Positions 1-8,067 of a DNA stretch of 64,000 nt are shown piece after piece (the stretch's first letter is position 1; each line of letters begins with the position of its first letter). This stretch comes from Salinirubellus salinus (GTDB taxonomy: Archaea; Halobacteriota; Halobacteria; Halobacteriales; Haloarculaceae). The notes below the pieces were generated by a model. The model was not told the DNA's origin and made no database searches. It was given only the letters and a program-made list of their open reading frames with translations. The translations under genes were made by a program, and so were the position numbers. The stretch spans positions 2,542,001 to 2,606,000 of the forward strand of contig NZ_CP104003.1 of NCBI RefSeq assembly GCF_025231485.1, read 5' to 3'.

Positions 1-26
1 AGGCGCCCGACGTGGTCTGAGCGCGG

Positions 27-443
27 TCAGTCCTCGTCCTCGCCGGTGTACCACCACGCCCACGCGATCAGAACGGCCTGTAGCGGTAGCCGCGCCCAGA
101 GCGCCGCGTCGGGGGCCTCGCGCAGGAACTCGGGCGCCCCCGAGAGGTCCGGGTCGCCGACGGCCATGTAGACGTTCGCGGGGAAGACGGCCAGCAGGGT
201 CACCACCAGCCCCCACGCCGAGACCCGACGGGTCCGCTCGAACAGCACACCGAGCCCGAAGCCCGCCTCCATCACGCCCGTGAGGTAGACGAGCGTGCGC
301 TTCGCCGGGAGCTGTGGTGGGACGACGCGTTCGTAGGCGTCCGGCACGACGAAGTGGAGGACGCCGGCGACGACGTAGGTGAGTCCCATCGCGTACCGGA
401 GCGGGGAACGGAGGCGTGCGAGCGGACCGGGGGAGTCTCCCAT
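27..443 (-). CDS. DoxX-family membrane protein
   Basis: A 138-residue membrane protein with four hydrophobic segments at about residues 16-33, 50-66, 75-95 and 117-132, and an acidic C-terminus. The conserved-looking stretch LTGVMEAGFGLGVLFERTRR between the second and third segments fits the DoxX/DoxD-like small quinone-oxidoreductase-type membrane family. The reading frame stays open further upstream to 608, but that extension is Arg/Pro-rich and shadow-like, so I start at the ATG at 443, just before the first membrane segment. The exact redox role is unknown. It is divergent from the sugar ABC operon. Confidence 0.75.
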   Translation of the reverse strand: MGDSPGPLARLRSPLRYAMGLTYVVAGVLHFVVPDAYERVVPPQLPAKRTLVYLTGVMEAGFGLGVLFERTRRVSAWGLVVTLLAVFPANVYMAVGDPDLSGAPEFLREAPDAALWARLPLQAVLIAWAWWYTGEDED

Positions 444-648
444 CGAGCGGGGAGTCGCCCGGTGGCGCAAAGAGCGTTGTCCCGGCCATCGCCGGCGGCT
501 CGTCGGGAGCCCGGACGAGCCGCGTGCGGGACCGGCCGAGACCGGCGCGACGCGACGTGAGCACGGACACTTCCGGTCGTACGGTGTCGAACGACACTGG
601 CGAAACAACGGTAGCCGGGGCCGCAGAACCGCTTTACGGTGGTAAGCA

Positions 649-701
649 GACTATCGCGTTATTAAAACACTATGGCATACATTTATGACGCTCCGATAGT
701 C
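649..701 (+). promoter_or_regulatory. Inverted repeat flanking TATA box of the sugar ABC operon
   Basis: Perfect 8-base arms GACTATCG (649-656) and CGATAGTC (694-701) enclose an AT-rich stretch. A TATA-like CATTTATG lies at 680-687, about 30 bases before the start of the solute-binding protein gene. The right arm falls between the TATA box and the expected transcription start, where a repressor would block the polymerase. A sugar-responsive regulator is an inference. Confidence 0.55.
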
Positions 702-714
702 AGTACGGGTGACA

Positions 715-2256
715 ATGGTTGACAACCAGCAAGACGTGGTGCCGGACGACATCGACGACGAGTGGTCGCTGAGCAGACGGCGGGCACTGGCTACGGCAGC
801 GGCACTCGGTGTGTCCGGGCTCGCGGGCTGTACTGGCGGCAACGACGACGGTGGTGGCGGCGGCGATAACGACGGTGACGGTGGCGGTGACGACGGTGGC
901 GGTGGCGGTGACGACGGTGACGGCGACGGCGGTGACACGGAGGCGCCCGGTGGTGAGTTCCTCTTCCTCACGGACTACAACAACGAGGCGTGGCAGGCGA
1001 AGTGGGAGGACAACCTCGTCCCCGCGTTCGAGGACCAGTCGAACTACGAGGTACGGATGGAGTACTCGGGGTTCTCCGGCAGTCAGGAGAACCGGCTGGC
1101 GAACCTCGTCCAGTCGGGTGACCCGCCCGCACTCCAGTCCTCGACGTTCGAGCAGGTCGGTGACCTGTGGGCCTCGGGCCAGCTCTCGAACGTCGGCGAC
1201 GTGGTGGCGGCCGCCGAGGAGACCAGCGGCGAACTCATCGGCCGGCCGTACCACGAGGGCGAGGACTACTGGGAGTTCCCCCACGGCGCGTACGTCGGGA
1301 CGTTCATGTACCGGACCGACGTGTACGACGAACTCGGGCTAGAGGTCCCCACCTCGTTCCAGGGGGTCCTCGAGAACGCCCGCATCATCGACGAGTCCGA
1401 CCTCGACATCCGGGGGTACGGGCTGGCCGGCTCGAAGGTGGGGAAGGCCCACGACGAGTTCCAGACCTACCTCGCGAACATGGGGGTGAGCGAACTCCGG
1501 TTCGTGAACCCGGACGCGGAGAACCTCGCCGAGGCGGAGGTCGAGGTCTGGTTCCCGGAGGAGGAGATCGTCACGTTGCTGGAGTTCCAGAAGGAGCTCT
1601 CGCAGTACTCCCCGGACCCGACCGGCATCGGCTGGGGGAGCTCCATCCGGAACTACATCGGCGGGCAGTTCGCCCAGCAGTACCACCTGAACTCCTGGCC
1701 GGCGGGCGCCGCGGCCGGCGCCGGCGTCGACGCCATCGCGGAGAACACCGCCGTCGCGCCGATGCCGCTCTGGGAGGAGGGTGGCATCACCAAGGAGGAC
1801 TCGATGCTGTCGAACCCGACGATGGACGGCCACCACCTGTTCGAGGAGGCCACCGCCCGCGAGGGCGGCCGCAGGTTCCTCGAGTTCCTCTACGCCGACG
1901 ACCAGGAGCGTGGCGCCCGGATGTACGAGACCGAGCCGACCCGGTTCCTGCCCGCCTACGGCGACATCATCACCTCGGAGACGTTCGAGAGCTACCAGCT
2001 GTTCCAGGACTACCCGAACCTGCTCGAGAACCTCCAGCAGGTCTCGAACGAGATCCTGCCGGAGTACTACGGGAACAGCGACATGCCGGGCGTGCTCGCC
2101 AACAGCCCCATCGGCGTCTACTACTACCGGTTCTTCCACCAGGCGGAGATGGTGAACCAGGTCGTCACGGACACCGCGACGCCGCAGGAGGCCTACGAGT
2201 TCGGACTGAACCGCGCGGAGGAGATCGTCGCCGAGGCACGCGATCAGATGCGATGA
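715..2256 (+). CDS. Sugar ABC transporter substrate-binding Tat lipoprotein
   Basis: Extracytoplasmic binding protein of a CUT1-type carbohydrate importer. The N-terminus has a twin-arginine motif (SRRRALATAAA) followed by a lipobox ending LAGC, then a flexible Asp/Gly-only linker of about 35 residues, so it is a Tat-exported lipoprotein anchored to the outer face of the membrane. The rest, about 450 residues, resembles family 1 extracellular solute-binding proteins. Two starts are possible, GTG 709 and ATG 715; I use the ATG because a TATA box lies about 30 bases upstream. It leads a four-gene operon with two permeases and an ATPase, which supports a sugar or polyol substrate. The exact sugar cannot be told. 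Confidence 0.88.
   Translation: MVDNQQDVVPDDIDDEWSLSRRRALATAAALGVSGLAGCTGGNDDGGGGGDNDGDGGGDDGGGGGDDGDGDGGDTEAPGGEFLFLTDYNNEAWQAKWEDNLVPAFEDQSNYEVRMEYSGFSGSQENRLANLVQSGDPPALQSSTFEQVGDLWASGQLSNVGDVVAAAEETSGELIGRPYHEGEDYWEFPHGAYVGTFMYRTDVYDELGLEVPTSFQGVLENARIIDESDLDIRGYGLAGSKVGKAHDEFQTYLANMGVSELRFVNPDAENLAEAEVEVWFPEEEIVTLLEFQKELSQYSPDPTGIGWGSSIRNYIGGQFAQQYHLNSWPAGAAAGAGVDAIAENTAVAPMPLWEEGGITKEDSMLSNPTMDGHHLFEEATAREGGRRFLEFLYADDQERGARMYETEPTRFLPAYGDIITSETFESYQLFQDYPNLLENLQQVSNEILPEYYGNSDMPGVLANSPIGVYYYRFFHQAEMVNQVVTDTATPQEAYEFGLNRAEEIVAEARDQMR
838..948 (+). repeat. Low-complexity GGT/GAC codon repeat
   Basis: Short imperfect tandem units built from GGTGGCGGTGACGACGGT-like blocks encode the Asp/Gly linker behind the lipidated cysteine of the solute-binding protein. 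Such linkers are common in haloarchaeal lipoproteins, and the DNA is prone to length changes by slippage. Confidence 0.7.
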
Positions 2257-2295
2257 ACGCGATGAGCCGGGAACCAGTGACACGGAGGTGGTGCC

Positions 2296-3291
2296 GTGGC
2301 TAGCGAGACGCTGGAGGGCGGCGAGACGCCGGGGCTGTCGCTGGATCGCCTGCCCGTCTCCTCGGAGACACTGCTGGGTATCGCGACCATCCTCCCGGTC
2401 ATCCTGCTGTACCTCGTCATCTCCATCATCCCGGTCGGGTTCGCGGTGTGGGCCTCGTTCCACGAGATACCGCTGTTGAACCCGCAGTGGACGTGGGTCG
2501 GCCTCGGGAACTACGCCGAGGTGCTCGGGAGCCTGCCGGCGTTCGTCGACGCGCTCTCGACCGAGGGGCTGAGCGCACTCTCGCAGGGCGGGTTCTGGGA
2601 GTCGCTCGTCCGCGGCGTGCTGTTCATGGTCGGGAGCACGCTCGTCCAGCTCGTCGTCGGGCTGTGGATGGCGCTGACGCTCAACCGCATCGCGCACGGC
2701 CAGCGCATCATCACCGCGGTGGTGTTCACGTCGTACCTCATCCCGACCATCGTCGTGACGCTGCTCGCGCTGTTCATGTTCGACACGTTCTACGGCGTCT
2801 TCCACGTCATCGGCTCCGAGTGGCTGAGCATCTGGGGGCCCAACGACTTCGCGCTGGGACAGAAGGACCTCGCGATGCCGCTGGTCGTCCTCATCGGGTC
2901 GTGGAAGTTCTCCGTGTTCATCACCATCTTCACCCTCGCACAGCTCCGTTCCATCCCGGAGCGGTTCTACGAGGCGGCGAAGGTGTGTGGCGCGAACAAG
3001 TGGGAGATGTTCCGCGACGTGACCCTGCCCCGGATACAGGGTGTCATCCTCGTCGCCGTCCTGTTGCGGTCGATCTTCATGTTCAACAAGTTCGACCTCA
3101 TCTGGACGCTGACGCAGGGCGGTCCCGGCTACGCGACGACGACGCTACCCGTGCTCGCCTACCGTGAGGCGTTCGAGGCGAGCAACTACGGCGTCTCGAA
3201 CGCGATGGCCGTGGTCATGTTCCTGTTCCTCGCGCTGGGCGGGATCACCTACTTCAAGATGTTCAACCCGGGCGACGAGGTGGAGACGTGA
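2296..3291 (+). CDS. Sugar ABC transporter permease (MalF-like)
   Basis: Inner-membrane permease of the CUT1 importer, 331 residues, with about six hydrophobic segments. The cytoplasmic EAA coupling loop, EAAKVCGANKWEMF followed by an LP, is clear near residue 235 and would dock on the ATPase. The start is GTG 2296 with a strong ribosome site GGAGGTG just upstream at 2284-2290. It lies 39 bases after the binding-protein gene and overlaps the second permease by 4 bases, so the two permeases are translationally coupled. Confidence 0.9.
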   Translation: MASETLEGGETPGLSLDRLPVSSETLLGIATILPVILLYLVISIIPVGFAVWASFHEIPLLNPQWTWVGLGNYAEVLGSLPAFVDALSTEGLSALSQGGFWESLVRGVLFMVGSTLVQLVVGLWMALTLNRIAHGQRIITAVVFTSYLIPTIVVTLLALFMFDTFYGVFHVIGSEWLSIWGPNDFALGQKDLAMPLVVLIGSWKFSVFITIFTLAQLRSIPERFYEAAKVCGANKWEMFRDVTLPRIQGVILVAVLLRSIFMFNKFDLIWTLTQGGPGYATTTLPVLAYREAFEASNYGVSNAMAVVMFLFLALGGITYFKMFNPGDEVET

Positions 3292-4166
3292 GCACCGACA
3301 CCGACCACGACGACATCCGCGGCGTGTTCGGCGTCGACTTCCGGACCGCCGACAGACTGTATCAGGGCACGCTGGTCGCCAGCGCGGCGATGTTCTTCGT
3401 CCTGATCATGTTCCCCATCTACTGGATGCTCCAGAGTTCGCTGAAGACCCGCGAGGCACGCCGTGCCGTCTCGTGGGTCCCCAGCGCGGAGACGTTCACG
3501 CTGGAGCACTACGACGTGTTGCTGGGGACGGACGTCGGCCTCTACCTGTTCAACAGCGCGGTGGTGACACTCGGGACCATCATCTGCGTGGTCGCGGTGT
3601 CGCTCGTCGCGGGGTACGGCCTCGCCCGCCTGAACTTCGGGCACAAGGAGAACTTCGCCCGCTTCCTCCTGTTCGGGTACATGTTCAGTCCCATCGTGCT
3701 GGGGCTGCCGCTGTACCTCATCTGGAAGGAGATCGGGCTGCTGAACACGCGCGTCGGGCTCATCATCGCGCTGACGGCCATCTCGATGCCGTTCTCGGTG
3801 TGGCTGATGTGGAAGTACATCCAGACCATCCCCGAGGCGATGGAGGAGTCGGCGTGGGTCGCCGGCGCCTCGCGCTGGGAGTCGTTCCGGGACATCATCG
3901 TCCCGCAGACCCAGCCGGCCATCATCGCGGCGGCGCTGTTCGCGTTCGCGCTGGCGTGGAACGACTTCACGTTCGCGCAGATCCTCCTGCCGCGCAACGA
4001 GGCGACGACGTTCGCGCCGGGCATCTTCCGGCTCATCAACCAGGGGTACGGTGCCCCGTGGGGCGACGCACTCGCCGCGTCCATGCTGACGACGGTACCG
4101 CCCCTGCTGTTCGCGTATTTCCTGCAGAGTTACCTGCTGAAAGGCTTCCAGATTCGCTCACTATGA
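3288..4166 (+). CDS. Sugar ABC transporter permease (MalG-like)
   Basis: Second permease of the importer, 292 residues, with six hydrophobic segments typical of MalG/AraQ-type proteins and an EAA-like loop EESAWVAGASRWESF before a conserved proline. The GTG start at 3288 overlaps the upstream stop (GTGA), and its own stop overlaps the ATPase start (ATGA), so the operon is tightly coupled. It would form a heterodimer with the preceding permease. Confidence 0.9.
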   Translation: MSTDTDHDDIRGVFGVDFRTADRLYQGTLVASAAMFFVLIMFPIYWMLQSSLKTREARRAVSWVPSAETFTLEHYDVLLGTDVGLYLFNSAVVTLGTIICVVAVSLVAGYGLARLNFGHKENFARFLLFGYMFSPIVLGLPLYLIWKEIGLLNTRVGLIIALTAISMPFSVWLMWKYIQTIPEAMEESAWVAGASRWESFRDIIVPQTQPAIIAAALFAFALAWNDFTFAQILLPRNEATTFAPGIFRLINQGYGAPWGDALAASMLTTVPPLLFAYFLQSYLLKGFQIRSL

Positions 4167-5290
4167 CAGTCCAGCTAGACGACGTAACGCGGGTGTTCGG
4201 CGACGGCGGCGAGCAGGTCGTCGCCGTCGACGGTATCGACCTGACCATCGAGGACGGCGAGTTCGTCACGCTCGTCGGTCCCTCCGGCTGTGGGAAGACG
4301 ACGACGCTCCGGTGTGTGTCCGGACTCGACACCCCCACCGGCGGGACCATCACCTTCGGCGACCGGGACGTGACGGACCTCCCGCCACAGCAGCGCGACA
4401 TCGCCCTACTGTTCCAGGACATCGCGCTCTACCCGCACATGAGCGTGCGGGACAACATGGCCTACGGGCTGAAGATCGCGGGGGAGCCGAAGTCCAGGCG
4501 CTACGAGAAGGTGCAGGACGCCGCCGAGTTGCTCCAGATAACCGACCAGCTGGACAAGAGTCCCGCGAGCCTCTCGGGCGGCCAGCAACAGCGCGTGGCG
4601 CTGGGCCGTTCGCTGGTGCGTGACCCGACGGTGTTCCTCTTCGACGAGCCGATGAGCGACCTCGACGCGAAGTTGAAGCGCGAACTCCGGCCGGTCGTGG
4701 AGCAGGTGACCGAACAGATCGGCTGTCCGGTGCTGTACGTCACCCACGACCAGGAGGAGGCGATGACGCTCTCGGACCGCGTCGCGGTGATGAACGACGG
4801 GAACCTGGAGCAGGTCGGCAAGCCGAAGGCGGTGTACGACGACCCGGCGACGGAGTTCGTCGCGAGCTTCATCGGCCAGCCGACGACCCAGCTGTTCGAC
4901 GCCGAGGTGGCTGCGGGCGAGACCGACGACGAGTACGTCGTCACGGTCGGCGAGCACGCGTACACCATCGAGCGGCCGAGCGGCGAACTCGACGAGCACG
5001 TCGGCGACCCCATCCGCCTCGGCGTACGGCCCCAGTACATCGAGGTGGTCGACGCGGACAGCGGTATCCCGGCGACCCACCTGCTCGACGAGCCACTCGG
5101 GGACGCCACCCACAGTTTCTTCGAGACCGAGTTCGGCGAGGTGACCGTCGTCACCCACGCCGACTTCGAGGGCGAGAAGGCCGACTACGGCCTCGACGTC
5201 GACCCGGAGCAGGTGATGCTGTTCGACCCGGGGACCGGCCGGCAGGTCGGCTCCTCGACCGCCGTTCGGCGGAAGAAGTACGGCGGCTAG
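4163..5290 (+). CDS. Sugar ABC transporter ATPase (MalK/UgpC-like)
   Basis: 375-residue ATPase that powers the importer. Walker A GPSGCGKTTT, the signature LSGGQQQRVALGR, Walker B VFLFDEP followed by MSDLDAKLK, and the H-loop YVTHDQEEA are all intact. After about residue 235 comes a regulatory region of the TOBE/OB type, as in MalK and UgpC. The frame is open far upstream, but the ATG at 4163 overlapping the permease stop is the natural start. It ends 9 bases from the end of a convergent RDD gene. Confidence 0.92.
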   Translation: MTVQLDDVTRVFGDGGEQVVAVDGIDLTIEDGEFVTLVGPSGCGKTTTLRCVSGLDTPTGGTITFGDRDVTDLPPQQRDIALLFQDIALYPHMSVRDNMAYGLKIAGEPKSRRYEKVQDAAELLQITDQLDKSPASLSGGQQQRVALGRSLVRDPTVFLFDEPMSDLDAKLKRELRPVVEQVTEQIGCPVLYVTHDQEEAMTLSDRVAVMNDGNLEQVGKPKAVYDDPATEFVASFIGQPTTQLFDAEVAAGETDDEYVVTVGEHAYTIERPSGELDEHVGDPIRLGVRPQYIEVVDADSGIPATHLLDEPLGDATHSFFETEFGEVTVVTHADFEGEKADYGLDVDPEQVMLFDPGTGRQVGSSTAVRRKKYGG

Positions 5291-5299
5291 CGGTCGCGG

Positions 5300-5812
5300 T
5301 CACCGGATCCTGACGACGACGGTCCGGGCGACCCGGTCGCCCACCCGTCTCCCACGACTCGAGAGGAGCGCACTGGCGAGACCGACCACGAGCGGGGGTA
5401 CCCCGAGGTAGTCGACGTAGCGCAGGAGGTTCCGGGTCGCCGCTGCGAGCGCCGGGCACGGCTCACCGTCGTCGGTGACCGTGACGAGACCGCGCCACAC
5501 CTTCCCCGGCGTGCGGGCGTAGCGCCACTCGAAGGCGAACGAGTAGGTGACCACGAGGGGCCCGAGGGCGAGCAGGGTGACGGGCAGGAACAGCGGCGAC
5601 TCCCCGAACAGCCCCGCGGTGAGCGTGTCGAGGGCGAACACGAGCGGCGCCTCGACGACGAACAGACAGACGAGCAGGTCGAACAGCGCCGCGAGCCCCC
5701 GGTCCCAGAGAACGCCGCGCTCGCCGGCGGTGTCGAGGGCCGGCGCCGGCGGTTCGCTGGTCGGGTAGAGCGACAGCACCCGACTCGACCACGCCTCCGT
5801 CGTGTCCGCCAT
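5300..5812 (-). CDS. RDD-family membrane protein
   Basis: 170-residue membrane protein. It has an Arg near the start of the first hydrophobic segment (WDRGLAALFDLLVCLFVVE), a further segment around residues 78-98, the conserved-looking YARTPGKVWRGLVTV stretch and a C-terminal hydrophobic region, which is the layout of RDD domains. The true start is probably the ATG at 5812; the long upstream extension looks non-coding. Function is unknown; some RDD proteins have been linked to ion exchange. Confidence 0.75.
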   Translation of the reverse strand: MADTTEAWSSRVLSLYPTSEPPAPALDTAGERGVLWDRGLAALFDLLVCLFVVEAPLVFALDTLTAGLFGESPLFLPVTLLALGPLVVTYSFAFEWRYARTPGKVWRGLVTVTDDGEPCPALAAATRNLLRYVDYLGVPPLVVGLASALLSSRGRRVGDRVARTVVVRIR

Positions 5813-5884
5813 TGCTCCCGAGACACCCGCGCCGGTAATGAGACTGTCCCAAAACGTTACGAGGGGCGGGACGGTGGTGTGAGT

Positions 5885-6109
5885 ATGTCCAACAGTGCCA
5901 CACCCTCCTCGGCCGCGGCCGATCGGAACCCGGTCACGCGACTCGTCGCGCTCCGGTGGAAACACGCGCTCGTCACGTTCGTCGTCGGGACCACGACGTA
6001 CGCGCTGTACGAGGTGGGTGGCTGGACCGTCGACACGGCTCTGTTCGGAATCGTGACGCTGGCCATCGTCGCCTACAGCGCGGCGACGTACCGGAGCGAC
6101 GTGCGCTGA
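5885..6109 (+). CDS. Small membrane protein, unknown
   Basis: 74 residues, with a short polar N-terminus, a basic patch RLVALRWKH and then two hydrophobic segments (about 28-45 and 50-66). I do not recognise a family. Starts are possible at GTG 5879 or ATG 5885. It is divergent from the RDD gene across about 70 bases, which suggests a shared promoter region. Confidence 0.5.
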   Translation: MSNSATPSSAAADRNPVTRLVALRWKHALVTFVVGTTTYALYEVGGWTVDTALFGIVTLAIVAYSAATYRSDVR

Positions 6110-6127
6110 GTCGGACAGCAAGCGTCG

Positions 6128-6155
6128 GGGACAGCCCGATATTCAGTCGAGTGCG
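6128..6155 (-). repeat. Partial duplicate of tRNA-Phe anticodon arm
   Basis: This 28-base stretch matches 6213-6240 inside the tRNA-Phe gene with one mismatch (6142 against 6227, tRNA position 37). It covers the end of the D arm, the whole anticodon stem-loop and the variable region. It lies 35 bases beyond the tRNA 3' end in the same orientation. It has no acceptor or T arm, so it is not a working tRNA. It may be an attachment-site remnant or a local duplication. Confidence 0.75.
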
Positions 6156-6190
6156 GAAGCTCTTCGAACGAGAATCGTGTGGCAGCAGGA

Positions 6191-6264
6191 TGCCGCCTCC
6201 CCGATTTGAACGGGGGACAGCCCGATCTTCAGTCGAGTGCTCTCCCAGGCTGAGCTAAGGCGGC
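6191..6264 (-). tRNA. trnF: tRNA-Phe (GAA)
   Basis: On the minus strand the sequence folds as a full cloverleaf. The 7-base acceptor GCCGCCT pairs with AGGCGGC, followed by discriminator A. The D arm starts with TAGCTCAG, the anticodon loop is CTGAAGA with anticodon GAA, and the T arm contains GTTCAAATC closed by a CCCCG/CGGGG stem. No intron is seen and the CCA end is not encoded. A partial copy of its anticodon arm lies just past its 3' end. Confidence 0.95.
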
Positions 6265-6519
6265 GCAGCCTCAACGAGGCCGGTGACTCAAAAAAGGATT
6301 CCGGTTCGAATCGCGCGGGGGCGCGTCCCCACCTGTTCTCCTGGCCACACGCGAGTCACCACTAATCGGTTCTTAATTCCCGGTATTGCCCGAGTAACGA
6401 AGCCGCCTTCCGGACAGTGTCGTTTGTATGAACAGTCTATCGTACTGGGTCGACGAAGACCGGGGTCGGGACGGGGGGGAGTCGTGACGGGGTCACGGAC
6501 TGCGGCGGTACTCGGACTG

Positions 6520-8049
6520 ATGAAGGCGAACGCGACGAGACTCTACGTCGCGCTGTTCGTCCTGTTCGCCGGCGTGTTACCGCTCGTGTTCTTCCGGATG
6601 CCGCTGCACTTCGACGAGGCACTGTTCCTCGTCATCGGCGACCAGTGGGCCAACGGCATCCTGCCGTTCACCGGCATCGCGGACCACAAGCCGCCGGGGA
6701 TCTACTTCCTCGCGTACCTCGCGGAGTACGTCACGGAGTACCCGCACTTCCTGATGCGCATCGTCACGTTCCTCACCGTCGCGGTGACGGGCGTGCTCGT
6801 CTACCTCGTCGGTCGGAAGATCGCCACTCGCACGGTCGGGATGGTCGCGAGCCTCCTCTACCTGCTGGCGACGTACATGCCCCACTTCGACGGGTACTTC
6901 TTCATCACCGAGCCGTACTCGAACCTCACCATCGCCCTCGCGGCGCTGCTGTTGCTCTCCGACCGACGGTCGTACGATGCCGTCGCAGGCGCCTCCCTCG
7001 CGGTGGGCGTGCTGTTCAACCAGACCGTCTTCCTGTTCGGGCTGGCGTTCATCGTCTTCCGCGCGCTCCTGGTGCGTGACCCGGCCAACCGGACCCGCGA
7101 GTACCTCGTCGGGACGGCCGAGCGGTTCCTCACCATCGGCGCGGGGTTCCTCGTCCCCATCGGCGTGACCGCGGCGTACTTCTGGGTGAACGGCCTGCTC
7201 TACGAGCTGTTCTACTACTCGTTCTACCTGCCGGCCACGTCGTACAGCCCGCCGTTCCACCTCTACGGCCACATCGTCGCGGCCGTGAGCCTCGCGCCCA
7301 TCTGGCTGCTGGCCGTCGCGGTCATCGCCCAGGAGGGCTACCGGGTCCTGAAGGGGACCGTCGAGCGACACGGGAGCGCCGACGTCCTGTTCGTCGCCTG
7401 CTGGGCGCTGTTCATCGGCTACCCCGGTGCGACGAGCTTCGTGGGCGACCACAAGCTCCTGTTCAGTTTCCCCGCAGTCGGACTGCTGGCCGCCATCGGG
7501 CTCCAGCGCGCCTACGCGGCGTTCGCCACGCCCGACGGCTCGCTCTCGCTGACCTCGGCACCCCGGCGCGGGACCCCCGGCTCCGGCTCCATCTCCCTCC
7601 TGGCGGTGGTGCTGGCCGGGTTCGTGCTGCTGAGCGCGGTGAGCGCCGGCTTCAACGTCTACTACGCCAACAACCGCCTCGCCCACGACATCGACGGCGA
7701 GAAGGCGAAGGTCGACGAGGTCGCCGCGTACGTCCACGACGGCGCCGTGTTCACCTACCCGTCCCCGCAGTCGATGCTCTACTACCACAACGACAGCATC
7801 ACCCCCGTGGCCACGTTCGCCACCGTCTACGACGAGGCGACACGGAAGGAGATGGTCGCCGACGTGGACGAACAACAGGCGCCGTACCTCGTGGTCCGGA
7901 ACAACCACGTCGCCCCCGACGGCCACATCTACGGCGACAAGGACCTCTACTTCAGGGAGCAGAAGGCCATCCTCGTCGCGTACCTGAACGAGAACTACGA
8001 GCCGTTCGAGACGACCGAGACGTGGACCATCTACCGGCGGACCGGCTGA
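6520..8049 (+). CDS. Membrane glycosyltransferase, ArnT/PMT-like
   Basis: About 509 residues with many hydrophobic segments, beginning with a signal-anchor-like first helix. Just after it comes MPLHFDEALFLVIGDQWANG, where the acidic residue in a luminal/external loop matches the catalytic loop of GT-C enzymes such as ArnT and protein O-mannosyltransferases. The following DHKPPGIYFLAY is also typical (DxKPP). It would transfer a sugar from a lipid-phosphate donor to a lipid or protein at the outer face. The start is uncertain: GTG 6484 in the same frame is an alternative. Confidence 0.8.
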   Translation: MKANATRLYVALFVLFAGVLPLVFFRMPLHFDEALFLVIGDQWANGILPFTGIADHKPPGIYFLAYLAEYVTEYPHFLMRIVTFLTVAVTGVLVYLVGRKIATRTVGMVASLLYLLATYMPHFDGYFFITEPYSNLTIALAALLLLSDRRSYDAVAGASLAVGVLFNQTVFLFGLAFIVFRALLVRDPANRTREYLVGTAERFLTIGAGFLVPIGVTAAYFWVNGLLYELFYYSFYLPATSYSPPFHLYGHIVAAVSLAPIWLLAVAVIAQEGYRVLKGTVERHGSADVLFVACWALFIGYPGATSFVGDHKLLFSFPAVGLLAAIGLQRAYAAFATPDGSLSLTSAPRRGTPGSGSISLLAVVLAGFVLLSAVSAGFNVYYANNRLAHDIDGEKAKVDEVAAYVHDGAVFTYPSPQSMLYYHNDSITPVATFATVYDEATRKEMVADVDEQQAPYLVVRNNHVAPDGHIYGDKDLYFREQKAILVAYLNENYEPFETTETWTIYRRTG

Positions 8050-8067
8050 ACGCGGCTGACCGCTGGG

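Noticed and set aside
1-20. Possible end of an upstream plus-strand gene (reads APDVV then stop)
   Set aside because: Only a few codons are visible, so neither frame nor product can be supported.
5813-6121. Long N-terminal extension of the RDD protein
   Set aside because: Arg-rich shadow sequence opposite a small gene; the ATG at 5812 fits the family.
6300-6312. GGTTCGAATC resembles a tRNA T-loop
   Set aside because: The flanking bases do not form a T stem on either strand and no other tRNA arms are found nearby.
6283-6483. Upstream extension of the glycosyltransferase frame
   Set aside because: It is basic and Ser/Thr/Pro-rich, unlike the acidic proteins here, and comes before a good membrane start; treated as non-coding.
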